From Azoarcus sp. Aa7 (lineage in GTDB: Bacteria > Pseudomonadota > Gammaproteobacteria > Burkholderiales > Rhodocyclaceae): 45,427 nt of DNA. The stretch covers positions 1 to 45,427 of the forward strand of contig NZ_QVLR01000045.1 of assembly GCF_014822185.1 (NCBI RefSeq), given 5' to 3'. The position numbers and the translations under genes were made by a program. Positions 8,481-16,921 of the stretch are shown piece after piece (positions within the stretch are counted from its first letter, which is position 1; the number at the start of each line of letters is the position of its first letter). Under the pieces are notes generated by a model, which was given only the letters and a program-made list of their open reading frames with translations, had not been told where the DNA came from and searched no databases.

Positions 8481-10058
8481 TCATTTCACCACCGGCGCTT
8501 CTTCGAAGGTGTGGTGCGGCGCGGGGGACGGGACGGTCCATTCCAGTCCTTCGGCGCCTTCCCAGGCACGTGCGGCGGCCTTTTCGCCGCCGCGCACGCA
8601 TTTCACGACCGCGGCGAGGAAGATGAGCTGGGAGAGGCCGAAGCCGAAGGCGCCGATCGAGGCCAGCATGTTGAAGTCGGCGAACTGCAGCGCGTAGTCG
8701 GGGATGCGGCGCGGCATGCCGGCCAGCCCGAGGAAGTGCATCGGGAAGAAGGTGATGTTGAAGAAGACGATCGAGCACCAGAAATGCAGCTTGCCGATGC
8801 GCTCGTCGGGCATGTGGCCGGTCCACTTCGGCAGCCAGTAGTAGGCGCCGGCAAAGATCGCGAAGAGGCTGCCGGCGACCAGCACGTAGTGGAAGTGGGC
8901 GACGACGTAGTAGGTGTCCTGCACCTGGATGTCGATCGGGGCAATGGCGCAGATGAGGCCGGTGAAGCCGCCCATGGTGAACACGAAGATGAAGCCGACC
9001 GCGAAGAGCATCGGCGTCTCGAAGGTCATGGAACCGCGCCACATCGTCGCGACCCAGTTGAACACCTTCACGCCGGTGGGCACGGCGATGAGCATCGTCG
9101 CGTACATGAAGAAGAGCTGGCCGGCCGCGGGCATGCCGGTGGTGAACATGTGGTGCGCCCACACGCTGAATGACAGGATCGCGATCGACGAGGTCGCATA
9201 GACCATCGATGCGTAGCCGAACAGCGGCTTGCGCGCGAAGGTGGGGATGATCTGGCTGATGATGCCGAAGGCCGGGAGGATCATGATGTAGACCTCCGGG
9301 TGGCCGAAGAACCAGAAGATGTGCTGGTACATCACCGGGTCGCCGCCGCCGGCGGCGCTGAAGAAGCTGGTGCCGAAATGGCGGTCGGTGAGGACCATGG
9401 TCACGGCGCCGGCGAGCACCGGCATCACGGCGATCAGCAGGTAGGCGGTGATGAGCCAGGTCCAGCAGAAGAGCGGCATCTTCATCATCGTCATGCCGGG
9501 CGCGCGCATGTTGAGGATGGTGACGACGATGTTGATCGCGCCCATGATGGAGCTCACACCCATGATGTGGATCGCGAAGATCGCGAGATCCATGCCCATG
9601 CCCATCTGCACGGAGAGCGGCGCGTAGAGCGTCCAGCCGGCAGCGGTGGCGCCGCCGGGGACGAAGAAGGAGCCGATCAGCAGGGTCGCGGCCGGCGGCA
9701 GGAGCCAGAAGCTCCAGTTGTTCATGCGCGCGAAGGCCATGTCGCACGCGCCGATCATCAGCGGGATCTGCCAGTTCGCGAAGCCGACGAAGGCGGGCAT
9801 GATGGCGCCGAACACCATGACGAGGCCGTGCATGGTCGTGAGCTGGTTGAAGAACTCGGGCTGCACGACCTGCAGGCCGGGCTGGAACAGCTCCGCGCGG
9901 ATCGTCAGCGCCATCACGCCCCCCGAGAGGAACATGATGAAGCTGAAGACCAGGTACATCGTGCCGATGTCCTTGTGATTGGTCGTCGTGATCCAGCGCA
10001 TCAGGCCGGTGGGGCCGTGGTGCTCGCCGTGCAGGTGATCGGGCATTACCGCCGCCAT
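8481..10058 (-). CDS. ctaD: Cytochrome c oxidase subunit I
   Basis: The 525-residue catalytic subunit, twelve transmembrane helices, which binds heme a and the heme a3-CuB centre and reduces oxygen while pumping protons. It begins with the family start [36 protein letters not shown] carries the CuB His and the cross-linked Tyr. [12 protein letters not shown] carries the two other CuB His. [14 protein letters not shown] carries the heme ligands. The ATG at 10058 is chosen because AGGAGG lies just upstream; the longer form would need a TTG at 10079. It follows coxB after about 40 bases. Confidence 0.98.
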   Translation of the reverse strand: MAAVMPDHLHGEHHGPTGLMRWITTTNHKDIGTMYLVFSFIMFLSGGVMALTIRAELFQPGLQVVQPEFFNQLTTMHGLVMVFGAIMPAFVGFANWQIPLMIGACDMAFARMNNWSFWLLPPAATLLIGSFFVPGGATAAGWTLYAPLSVQMGMGMDLAIFAIHIMGVSSIMGAINIVVTILNMRAPGMTMMKMPLFCWTWLITAYLLIAVMPVLAGAVTMVLTDRHFGTSFFSAAGGGDPVMYQHIFWFFGHPEVYIMILPAFGIISQIIPTFARKPLFGYASMVYATSSIAILSFSVWAHHMFTTGMPAAGQLFFMYATMLIAVPTGVKVFNWVATMWRGSMTFETPMLFAVGFIFVFTMGGFTGLICAIAPIDIQVQDTYYVVAHFHYVLVAGSLFAIFAGAYYWLPKWTGHMPDERIGKLHFWCSIVFFNITFFPMHFLGLAGMPRRIPDYALQFADFNMLASIGAFGFGLSQLIFLAAVVKCVRGGEKAAARAWEGAEGLEWTVPSPAPHHTFEEAPVVK

Positions 10059-10100
10059 GCTGCCTCCTTGACGATTCAAGCGTTCAGGCGTTCCGTGGCT

Positions 10101-11228
10101 TCACTTGCCCCGCGCCGCCGCGATCTGCGAGGGCTGGATGGCTTCGCCGGTCTTGTTGCTCCAGGTGTTGCGCGTGTAGGTGATCACGGCCGCGATGTCG
10201 GCGTCGGACAGCAGCGCGCCGAAGGCGGCCATCGGCGTGCCGGGACGTCCCTTCAGCACGACCTCGATCTGCGCGGGCGCGTCGCCGAGCACGATGGCGG
10301 CTCCGTCGAGCGGCGGGAAGGCGGGCGGCAGGCCCTTGCCGTCGGCCTGATGGCAGGCGACGCAGTTCGCCGCGAAGACCTTGGCGCCGTGCTCGACGAG
10401 TTCGGCGAGCGCCCATTCGCGCGCCCCGGCGCTGGCGGCGGCGGCCATCGCGGCCTGGCGGTCGGCGACCCACTTGGCGTAGGCCTCCTGCGACACGACA
10501 TGCACTTCGATGGGCATGAAGCCGTGGTCCTTGCCGCACAGCTCGGCGCAGTTGCCGCGGTAGACGCCTTCCTGGTCGGCACGGAACCATGCGTCGCGGA
10601 TGAAGCCGGGGATGGCGTCCTGCTTGACGCCGAAGGCCGGCAGCCACCACGAATGGATCACGTCGGCGGCGGTCATCAGCACGCGGATCTTCTTGCCGAC
10701 GGGGACGACGACGGGGTTGTCGACCTCGACCAGATAATGCTCGCCCTTGGTGGCCTTGCCGTCGACCTGCTCGCGCGGGGTCGACAGGTTGGATACGAAG
10801 CGGATGCCCTGCCCTTCGCCCTGCAGGTAGTCGTAGCCCCACTTCCACTGGTAGCCGGTGGCCTTGATGGTGATGTCGGGGTCGCGCGTGTCCTTCATCT
10901 CCAGCACCGTCCGGGTCGCCGGCCAGGCCATGCCGAGGAGGATGAGGATGGGGATAACGGTCCAGGCGATCTCGACCGCAGTGTTCTCGTGGAAGTGGGC
11001 AGCGACCGCGCCCTTCGACTTGCGGTGGTGGATCACCGCCCAGAACATCACGCCGAACACGATCACGAAGATGAGCAGGCAGATCAGCAACATGAGCGTG
11101 TGCATGTCGTAGATCTGCGCGGCGATGCCGGTGGCAGGGGGCTGGAGGTTGTAGCGGCTTTGGGCCTGGAGGGCCGGCGCGGCGATCACGAGGGATACGG
11201 CGACTGCATGACGACCGGCAAGACTCAT
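10101..11228 (-). CDS. coxB: Cytochrome c oxidase subunit II with fused cytochrome c domain (caa3 type)
   Basis: A 375-residue electron-entry subunit. Signal peptide (residues 1-22, ending ALQA), two transmembrane helices (about 40-65 and 80-105), and a cupredoxin domain with CuA ligands C227-AEL-C231-GKD-H235 plus the conserved aromatic strand YQWKWGYDY. A C-terminal cytochrome c domain carries C289-VA-C292-H293 and a likely axial Met in TPMAAF. The fused heme c marks a caa3-type enzyme. First gene of the operon; the ATG at 11228 gives a proper signal peptide, and upstream in-frame sequence is not homologous. Confidence 0.97.
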   Translation of the reverse strand: MSLAGRHAVAVSLVIAAPALQAQSRYNLQPPATGIAAQIYDMHTLMLLICLLIFVIVFGVMFWAVIHHRKSKGAVAAHFHENTAVEIAWTVIPILILLGMAWPATRTVLEMKDTRDPDITIKATGYQWKWGYDYLQGEGQGIRFVSNLSTPREQVDGKATKGEHYLVEVDNPVVVPVGKKIRVLMTAADVIHSWWLPAFGVKQDAIPGFIRDAWFRADQEGVYRGNCAELCGKDHGFMPIEVHVVSQEAYAKWVADRQAAMAAAASAGAREWALAELVEHGAKVFAANCVACHQADGKGLPPAFPPLDGAAIVLGDAPAQIEVVLKGRPGTPMAAFGALLSDADIAAVITYTRNTWSNKTGEAIQPSQIAAARGK

Positions 11229-11386
11229 GTCCCAACCCCCATCGAATGCGGCGGCTCCCGCGAGCCGTATTTCAGCGAATGCAAATTGATCATGCCATAG
11301 CGTGTTCTCCGGTCGCAATACGAGTTTTTGAGCTTTATCAATATATTGCAGCGCAATATGTGATATCTGCACGGCCGCAGCCGCGA
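11229..11386 (-). promoter_or_regulatory. Promoter region of the oxidase operon with a 17-bp palindrome
   Basis: An AT-rich gap between the light-response cassette and coxB. It contains the perfect palindrome ATATTGC-AGC-GCAATAT (11343-11359), about 115 bases upstream of the coxB start. No confident -35/-10 pair could be fixed. The palindrome is a candidate operator for an unidentified regulator. Confidence 0.5.
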
Positions 11387-11809
11387 TCAGGGTGCGGCGA
11401 GACGGTGACGCAATGCGCGCAGGATGAGGCCGATCAGGGGGATGTGCTCGTAGAGCTGGCGCGCGGGATCCCAGTGGTCGATGTGCTCGACGACCCGCCC
11501 GTCGGCATCGAATCGCAGGTGCGTGGCGCCGCGGATCTCGCGGCACGCGCGCCCGGTGCCGAAGCGGAAGCTCCACGCCAGCATGGCCTCCTGCTCGCCC
11601 GCGAGACAGCTCGTCACTTCGAAGCGCGGCGCCTCGACGGTCGCGAACATGTGGCGGAAGATGCGCGCGATGGCGTCAAGGCCGGTGACGTCGTTGAAGG
11701 GATCGACGAAACGCGCGTCCGGCGCGTAGAAGTCCGCGAGGGACGCGAGCGACTGCGGCGTGAGCGTTGCATAGAAGTCGGCGAGCCTTTCGGCGGCTGC
11801 GCGCGTCAT
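11387..11809 (-). CDS. NTF2/SnoaL-like protein
   Basis: A 140-residue cytosolic protein of the NTF2-like cone fold: an N-terminal helix with FYATLTPQSLASLADFYAPDARFVDPFND, then strands with RHMF, AMLAWSF and a C-terminal strand DGRVVEHIDHWD. Such domains act as small-molecule isomerases, hydrolases or binding modules; the substrate is unknown here. It is the last gene of the cassette behind the LitR-like regulator and overlaps the short-chain dehydrogenase stop as ATGA. Confidence 0.88.
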   Translation of the reverse strand: MTRAAAERLADFYATLTPQSLASLADFYAPDARFVDPFNDVTGLDAIARIFRHMFATVEAPRFEVTSCLAGEQEAMLAWSFRFGTGRACREIRGATHLRFDADGRVVEHIDHWDPARQLYEHIPLIGLILRALRHRLAAP

Positions 11810-12600
11810 GACCCGGTTACCCGCCGCACGAGCGGAAAGTACAGCCGATAGGGCAGGACGCGCAGCAGCTTCATCAGCCGCGTGAAGCGGCGCGGGAAGT
11901 GCGTCTCGAAGTCGCCGCGCGCGAAGCCGGCGACGATTTGCGCCGCAGCGTCCGCGGGCTGCATCAGGGCGGGCATCGTGAAGGGGTTCTGCGCCGTGAG
12001 GCGGGTCGCGACGAAACCCGGACTGATGAGGTGGACCGCAACCCCACGCGGCGCGAGGTCGAGATACAGGGACTCGGCGAAATTGACGAGTGCGGCCTTC
12101 GACGGTCCGTAGGCCGCCGCCTGCGGCAGTCCGCGGTAGGCCGCGACACTGCCGACGATCGCGAGTGCACCGCGCCCCTGGGCGAGGAGAGTCGGAAGGA
12201 CGCTTGCGACACCGTCGATCACGCCGAGCAGATTCACGTCGAGGGTCGCGCGCACCGCCTGCGGCTCGAGCTCCCACGCGCGCATCGGCCGGTAAGTGCC
12301 GGCATTGAGGACGACGAGGTCGATGCCGCCCCAGACGGCGAGCAGATCGTCGCGCACGCGCGCGTATTCCGGCGCTCCCCGCGTGACGTCCATCGTCAGC
12401 GCAAGACTGCCGGGGCAGTCTGCGGCGACCGCGGCGAGGCGGTCGGCATCGCGCGCCGAGAGCGCGAGCCGCGCGCCGCGGGCGGCCAGATCGCGCGCCA
12501 GCGCCGCGCCGATCCCGGTCGAGCCGCCGACCAGCCAGACGCGCAGGCCGCGCCAGTCCCGGATCGGCGGATTGAGCGGCTCAAGGAAGCGCATGCGCAT
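11806..12600 (-). CDS. Short-chain dehydrogenase/reductase
   Basis: A 264-residue NAD(P)-dependent oxidoreductase. The nucleotide-binding motif GGSTGIG is at residues 25-31, NAG near 95-97 (VLNAGTY) and the catalytic Ser and Y-x3-K in VGSVAAYRG and AAAYGPSKAAL (about residue 160). The C-terminal part is hydrophobic/basic, suggesting a lipophilic substrate. It lies in the light-response cassette between the DUF3833 lipoprotein (20-base overlap) and the NTF2-like gene. The substrate is unknown; a step in fatty-acid or terpenoid modification would fit. Confidence 0.92.
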   Translation of the reverse strand: MRMRFLEPLNPPIRDWRGLRVWLVGGSTGIGAALARDLAARGARLALSARDADRLAAVAADCPGSLALTMDVTRGAPEYARVRDDLLAVWGGIDLVVLNAGTYRPMRAWELEPQAVRATLDVNLLGVIDGVASVLPTLLAQGRGALAIVGSVAAYRGLPQAAAYGPSKAALVNFAESLYLDLAPRGVAVHLISPGFVATRLTAQNPFTMPALMQPADAAAQIVAGFARGDFETHFPRRFTRLMKLLRVLPYRLYFPLVRRVTGS

Positions 12601-13123
12601 TTCTCTTCACGAAGGACAGGGTCACTTCGCCGAGACGCACGCCGAACTTGCTCATCACCGAGCGGTTCAGCATCACGCGTTCGTCCATCAGGAACATCCA
12701 ATCGTCGAAGTCGACGTGCCAGACCCGATCGCCGACCGGCAGCGCGAGCACGTAGCGCCAGCGCAGCGCGTTGCCGCGCGCTTCGCCCTGCGCCTCGCCG
12801 ACCACATCGGACGCGACGCCGCCGTAACGGTGCGCGTCATGCCGCGTGATCGTCCATACGCGCTGCTGAGTGGTGCCGTCAGAGTAGGTGAAGCGCTCGT
12901 CGAGCGTGCCGACATCCCCGCGCCAGCTCGCCTCGATGACGACATGGAAGCGTTTCACGACCTTGCCCGAGCGGTCCTGGAACATGCCGTAGGCGTCGAG
13001 CGTGCCATTGAAATAGCTGCGCAGGTCGAGGACCGGCGTTTCGGCGGCGTACTCCTGCACATCGATGCCGGCGCAGCCGGCCATCCCCGCGACCATCGCA
13101 AGGGCCATCAGCATTCGGCGCAT
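12581..13123 (-). CDS. DUF3833 family lipoprotein
   Basis: A 180-residue predicted lipoprotein: lipobox MAGC with Cys at residue 17. The mature part shows the family pattern SYFNGTLDAYGMFQDRSGKVVKRFHV, then F-TYSDG, W-ITRH and DFDDWMFLMDE strands, consistent with a beta-rich envelope protein. Genes of this family recur beside CFA-like synthases, DUF1365 and short-chain dehydrogenases in proteobacteria. Function is unknown; a lipid-binding or envelope role is a guess. Start ATG at 13123; overlaps the MFS gene by 16 bases. Confidence 0.88.
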   Translation of the reverse strand: MRRMLMALAMVAGMAGCAGIDVQEYAAETPVLDLRSYFNGTLDAYGMFQDRSGKVVKRFHVVIEASWRGDVGTLDERFTYSDGTTQQRVWTITRHDAHRYGGVASDVVGEAQGEARGNALRWRYVLALPVGDRVWHVDFDDWMFLMDERVMLNRSVMSKFGVRLGEVTLSFVKRNAHALP

Positions 13124-14376
13124 CGCTGCTCCTCCTCCATCAGATCACGCCGGTAATGCCACAGCAGAACCGCAGCCAGCGCCTTGAGCGCCACCGGCAG
13201 CAGTGCATACACGCCCGCGAGGACGGCCAGCGCGTCGGGGTCGCGGGTACCGGGTGCGTAGCCCAGCCGGTCGAGGAGCGGCAACGCGAGCCCGGCGGCA
13301 ATCGCGAGATTGGCCTTGGAGACAAGGTTCCACCACCCGAACCAGGCGCCCGCGCGCGGCCCCGCCGAACGCTCGCGGGCGAGCAGATCCGCGAGCATGG
13401 CCGCCGGCAGGGCCAGGTCCGCCCCCAGGGCCGCACCCGAGAGCACGCAGATCATCGCGAAGCTGCGCAGGTCGCCCGCGCCGAGCGTCGCCGCCCAGGC
13501 AAACACCGCCATCGCGAGCAGCATGGCGAACAGCCAGGCACGGTGCTTTCCGAAGACCGACGCGCAACGCACCCACAGGGGCATGCTCGCGGCCCCGGCG
13601 AGGAAATACAGGATGAGGAACAGGCCGGATGCGGATTCGGCCTGCAACACGTCGGAGACGAAGAACAGCACCGTCGCGGCGGGGATAGCGGCGGCGATGC
13701 CGTTCGCAGCGAACACCACGAGCAGTCGCGCGAAGGGACGAAAGGCGAGCGCGTCGCGCATGGCCGAGCCCAGGGACACCGCGCCGCCTTCCACCTTCAC
13801 CACCGCTGGCGCGAAGCGCAAGGTGAGCCCCGCGCCGAGCAGAAGAATGAAGGGGAAGGTCCAGCCGAGCCACGCCAGGCCGCTGGCGGAGTCGTTCCCG
13901 AGCACGGAGGGCAAACCGGCCGCGAGCACGACGCCCGCCAGCGCGAAGCCCTCGCGACTTGCGACCACGCGCGTGCGCCCATCGGGCGTATCGGCCAGTT
14001 CCGCGCCCCACGCGGCGTAGTTGATGGTGGCGAGCGAGTAGCCGAGCGTGACGAGCAGCAGCGACGCCGCCAGCCACAGGAGCCCGGCACCGGCCGGCGG
14101 ACCGAACAGCGCGATGAATCCTGCGGCCAGCAGCGGCAGCGCCGCGACGATCCACGCACGTCGCGCCACGAAACGATCGCTCGCCCAGCCGATGATCGGA
14201 TCGGTGACGGCATCGACGATGCGCACACCGAGCAGGACGGCGCCGATCGCCGCGAGCGGCAGGCCGAGGCCATCCGCGTAGAGCTTGGGCGCGTGCACAT
14301 AGATCGGCAGCGCGGCGAAGGCCAGCGGCAGCCCCAGCACGCCGTACGCCAGGGCGGGTCCGCGCTCAACCTTCAT
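13108..14376 (-). CDS. MFS transporter (GPH/sugar:cation symporter-like)
   Basis: A 422-residue inner-membrane carrier with about twelve hydrophobic helices. The motif RIVDAVTDPIIGWASDRF near residues 45-62 is typical of the GPH/MFS_2 branch. The substrate cannot be deduced; members beside CFA-like genes may move lipid precursors or be flippase-like, which is inference. The ATG at 14376 is chosen because it overlaps the stop of the upstream gene by 11 bases and starts a first transmembrane segment; the extension to 14469 is unlikely. Confidence 0.9.
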   Translation of the reverse strand: MKVERGPALAYGVLGLPLAFAALPIYVHAPKLYADGLGLPLAAIGAVLLGVRIVDAVTDPIIGWASDRFVARRAWIVAALPLLAAGFIALFGPPAGAGLLWLAASLLLVTLGYSLATINYAAWGAELADTPDGRTRVVASREGFALAGVVLAAGLPSVLGNDSASGLAWLGWTFPFILLLGAGLTLRFAPAVVKVEGGAVSLGSAMRDALAFRPFARLLVVFAANGIAAAIPAATVLFFVSDVLQAESASGLFLILYFLAGAASMPLWVRCASVFGKHRAWLFAMLLAMAVFAWAATLGAGDLRSFAMICVLSGAALGADLALPAAMLADLLARERSAGPRAGAWFGWWNLVSKANLAIAAGLALPLLDRLGYAPGTRDPDALAVLAGVYALLPVALKALAAVLLWHYRRDLMEEEQRCAEC

Positions 14377-14953
14377 CGCCGATCCCCAGCAGGCTTGAAC
14401 GCAGGCCCGGCTCGCGCGTGCGCGGGTCGAGCCAGATCGCGAAGAAGGCGCGCGCGAAGTCCGCGTCACGCAACTCAGCCGTCAGCGCCCCGCGATGGTA
14501 GAAAGCCACCCGGCCGTCGGGCTCCGCCAGGCCGACGATCGTGTCGCCGGGCTCGACGGACGGGAATGCGCGCGCCAGCAGCGGTCGCCAGGCCTCGCGC
14601 CGCTCCGCGTCCGCGAACCCGAGACGCGCCATCTCGTCGAGACTGGCCGCGACGAGGCGCTCGCCGCGGATCGGTCGCGCGTAGCGGATCTCCAGCGCGA
14701 AGGGACGCTCGGGGCGCCAGGACGCGGCACCGCGCGTCCACAGGCTGGCGTCGTAGAGCGCGAGACCGAACCAGCGCATCGTGCCCTGCCCGACGACGCC
14801 CCAGCCCGCGCCGACCCCTGGCGCCCGCGCCTCGAGTCCGGATGCGACCGCGGGCCCGCCCGCCAGCACGCACGCGAGCGCGATGCAGCCCGCACGCAGC
14901 AGCGGCCGCAGCCCGACCCGCTCAGCGATGGGCAAGTTCGAAATGATGGACAT
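14366..14953 (-). CDS. Chalcone isomerase-like periplasmic protein
   Basis: A 195-residue protein with an N-terminal signal peptide (hydrophobic stretch to about residue 38, AVASG). The domain has the chalcone-isomerase-like pattern GQGTMRWFGLALYDASLW, then FALEIRYARPIRGERLV, GDTIVGL and FARAFFAIWLD. Bacterial members are not flavonoid enzymes and may bind fatty acids. It overlaps the methyltransferase gene by 32 bases and the MFS gene by 11 bases, so it belongs to the coupled cassette. Confidence 0.87.
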   Translation of the reverse strand: MSIISNLPIAERVGLRPLLRAGCIALACVLAGGPAVASGLEARAPGVGAGWGVVGQGTMRWFGLALYDASLWTRGAASWRPERPFALEIRYARPIRGERLVAASLDEMARLGFADAERREAWRPLLARAFPSVEPGDTIVGLAEPDGRVAFYHRGALTAELRDADFARAFFAIWLDPRTREPGLRSSLLGIGDEG

Positions 14954-16142
14954 CGATGTCGCCGGCGAGGAAACCGGCCTCGCAGTAAGCCAGATAGAAG
15001 CGCCACAGCCGCATGAAGCGCGCGTCGAAGCCCTGCGCCGCGACCTCGGCGCGCTTCTCGTCGAATTGCACGCGCCAGCGTTCCAGCGTGCGCGCGTAGT
15101 CGCGCCCGAAGGCGAAGTCCCCGACCAGTGCGAGTCCGGCCGTCTCAGCCTGGCGGCGCACGATGGCGGGCGTCGGCAGCATCCCGCCGGGAAAGATGTA
15201 GCGCTGGATGAAGTCCGTTCCCCGCCGGTAGCGCGGGAACAGGGCTTCGTCGATCGTGATCGCCTGCACCACGCAGCGACCGCCGCGCCGCAGGCGGCGC
15301 GAGAGCGTCGCGAAATAGGTCGGCCAGAAGCGCTCCCCGACCGCCTCGATCATCTCGATGGACACGACGTGGTCGTACTCGCCGAGCACGTCGCGGTAGT
15401 CGCACAGCGCGAAGCTCGCGCGATCGGCGAAGCCTTCGCGTTCGGCACGGGCGCGCGCATGGGCAAGCTGCGCGGGCGAGAGCGTGATGCCGAACACGAG
15501 ACAGCCGAACTCTTTTGCCGCGATCTCGGCGAAGCCACCCCAGCCGCAGCCGACCTCGAGGATCGTCTGACCCGGCTGCGCACCGAGGCGCTCCAGGATG
15601 CGCCGATACTTGCGCCGCTGGGCCGCCTCGAGCGACTCCGCGGCATCGCCGAAGAGGGCCGCCGAATAGCTCATCGTGGGATCGAGCCACAGCGCGTAGA
15701 AGTCGTTGCCGAGGTCGTAGTGCGCCTCGATGTTGCGCCGCGCCCCGCTGCGCGTGTTCGCGCGCAACGCGTTCCACAGGCGGTAGCCCACCAACGGCAG
15801 CAGGCGCCCGTAAACGGCGCGCGCCAGGCGTGTGCGGTTCTCCGCCAGCAGCGTTAGCAGTGCGGTCAGGTTGTCGGTGTCCCAGAGCCCGGCCAGGTAG
15901 GTCTCGCCGAGACCGATGTCGCCACGCGCCAGCGCCGCCGCGAAGGTCTCGTGGTCGCGCACGCGCCAGTACGCACGCAGCGGGCCATGACCGAGGCGCA
16001 GGGTCTCGCCGCCGGGCAGCTCGAGCGCCAGCGCCCCGCCCTCGAGCGATTCGAGCAACCCCAGCGCGAGTCGGGTCGCGCGCGGCGCACTGGACGCCGA
16101 CCAGGCTACCGGTTTTGCGAGCGTATTTTCGAGGGGATTCAT
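14922..16142 (-). CDS. Cyclopropane-fatty-acid synthase-like SAM methyltransferase
   Basis: A 406-residue enzyme of the CFA/mycolic-acid methyltransferase family, which transfers methylene or methyl groups from S-adenosylmethionine to double bonds of membrane phospholipid acyl chains. The N-terminal lipid-binding region is followed by IEAHYDLGNDFYALWLDPTM (about residues 134-153). The SAM motif LEVGCGWGGFA is near 192-202, and later DYRDVLGEYDHVVSIEMIEAVGE and the C-terminal YLAYCEAGF give the active-site framework. The ATG at 16142 overlaps the DUF1365 stop as ATGA. Next to an FAD oxidoreductase and DUF1365, it may make methylated or furan fatty acids rather than plain cyclopropanes. Confidence 0.93.
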   Translation of the reverse strand: MNPLENTLAKPVAWSASSAPRATRLALGLLESLEGGALALELPGGETLRLGHGPLRAYWRVRDHETFAAALARGDIGLGETYLAGLWDTDNLTALLTLLAENRTRLARAVYGRLLPLVGYRLWNALRANTRSGARRNIEAHYDLGNDFYALWLDPTMSYSAALFGDAAESLEAAQRRKYRRILERLGAQPGQTILEVGCGWGGFAEIAAKEFGCLVFGITLSPAQLAHARARAEREGFADRASFALCDYRDVLGEYDHVVSIEMIEAVGERFWPTYFATLSRRLRRGGRCVVQAITIDEALFPRYRRGTDFIQRYIFPGGMLPTPAIVRRQAETAGLALVGDFAFGRDYARTLERWRVQFDEKRAEVAAQGFDARFMRLWRFYLAYCEAGFLAGDIDVHHFELAHR

Positions 16143-16921
16143 CGCGTGGTTTCCTCCAGCGGGGGCAACGGTTTGTGAAAGAAGCGGACCCTTTTCAGCC
16201 ACAGGCGCAGCGCCTGCCAGTGGATTCGCGCGACGACACCTAGGGTCATGAGCGGATAGCGCAGAAACCAGGCGAGCATCGCCGAGCCATCGAGGGGTCG
16301 GGCGCGCCCGCCGACCGCGGTGCTGAGGCGGCGCTCGCCGCCCTCCCAGTAGTCGATCGCGACGGCCGGCGCGCGGCCCTCTGCGCTGAAACGGAAGCGG
16401 TATTCGCCTGCCACGGGCAGGAAGGGCGACACGTGGAACGCCTTGACCGCGCGCAGCTCGTCGCCGGGGCGGATCGGCCCCAGGTCGCGGTGATGGATGA
16501 GGTAGTTGTGATGTTCGCCGAAGGTGTTGCTCACCTCGGCGAGCACCACCCGGAGGGCGCCGGCACGGTCGTGACAGAACCAGAAACTCACGGGATTGAA
16601 GAGGAAGCCCAGCATGCGCGGCATCGTCTGCAGCACCACCTCGCCGTCGGCGACCCCGACCAGCCCGTGGCGCGCGAGCAACCCGCTCAGCCACGGCAGC
16701 AGCGGACCGCCGTCGCGCGGACCGTGGTCGCGGCTACGAAACGAGAAGACGTTCGCGCGCTCGACCCCGAGCAGCGGCACGGACAGGTCGCCGAGCTGCG
16801 ACAGGGGCAGGCGCAGGAAGGCGGTCGGATAGACGAAGCGGTTATGCACGGGCGCGTGGCGCTCGTGAAACACCGCGCCGAAACACACGGCCGGCATCAG
16901 CGGATCGTGGGCCGCGCTCAT
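16139..16921 (-). CDS. DUF1365 family protein
   Basis: A 260-residue protein of the DUF1365 family. Recognisable blocks are FGAVFHERHAPVHNRFVYP near the start, then LGFLFNPVSFWFCHD, EVSNTFGEHHNYL and KAFHVSPFLPVAGEYRFRF, a pattern shared by all members. The family has no settled biochemical role but is nearly always encoded between an FAD amine-oxidase-like gene and a CFA-like gene, exactly as here. The ATG at 16921 is chosen for its ATGA overlap with the FAD gene stop; an alternative start is at 16930. Confidence 0.92.
   Translation of the reverse strand: MSAAHDPLMPAVCFGAVFHERHAPVHNRFVYPTAFLRLPLSQLGDLSVPLLGVERANVFSFRSRDHGPRDGGPLLPWLSGLLARHGLVGVADGEVVLQTMPRMLGFLFNPVSFWFCHDRAGALRVVLAEVSNTFGEHHNYLIHHRDLGPIRPGDELRAVKAFHVSPFLPVAGEYRFRFSAEGRAPAVAIDYWEGGERRLSTAVGGRARPLDGSAMLAWFLRYPLMTLGVVARIHWQALRLWLKRVRFFHKPLPPLEETTR

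Noticed and set aside
9300-11300. 666-codon plus-strand frame opposite ctaD and coxB
   Set aside because: Composition is Arg/Gly/His/Glu-rich low-complexity, as expected of an antisense frame to codon-biased oxidase genes.
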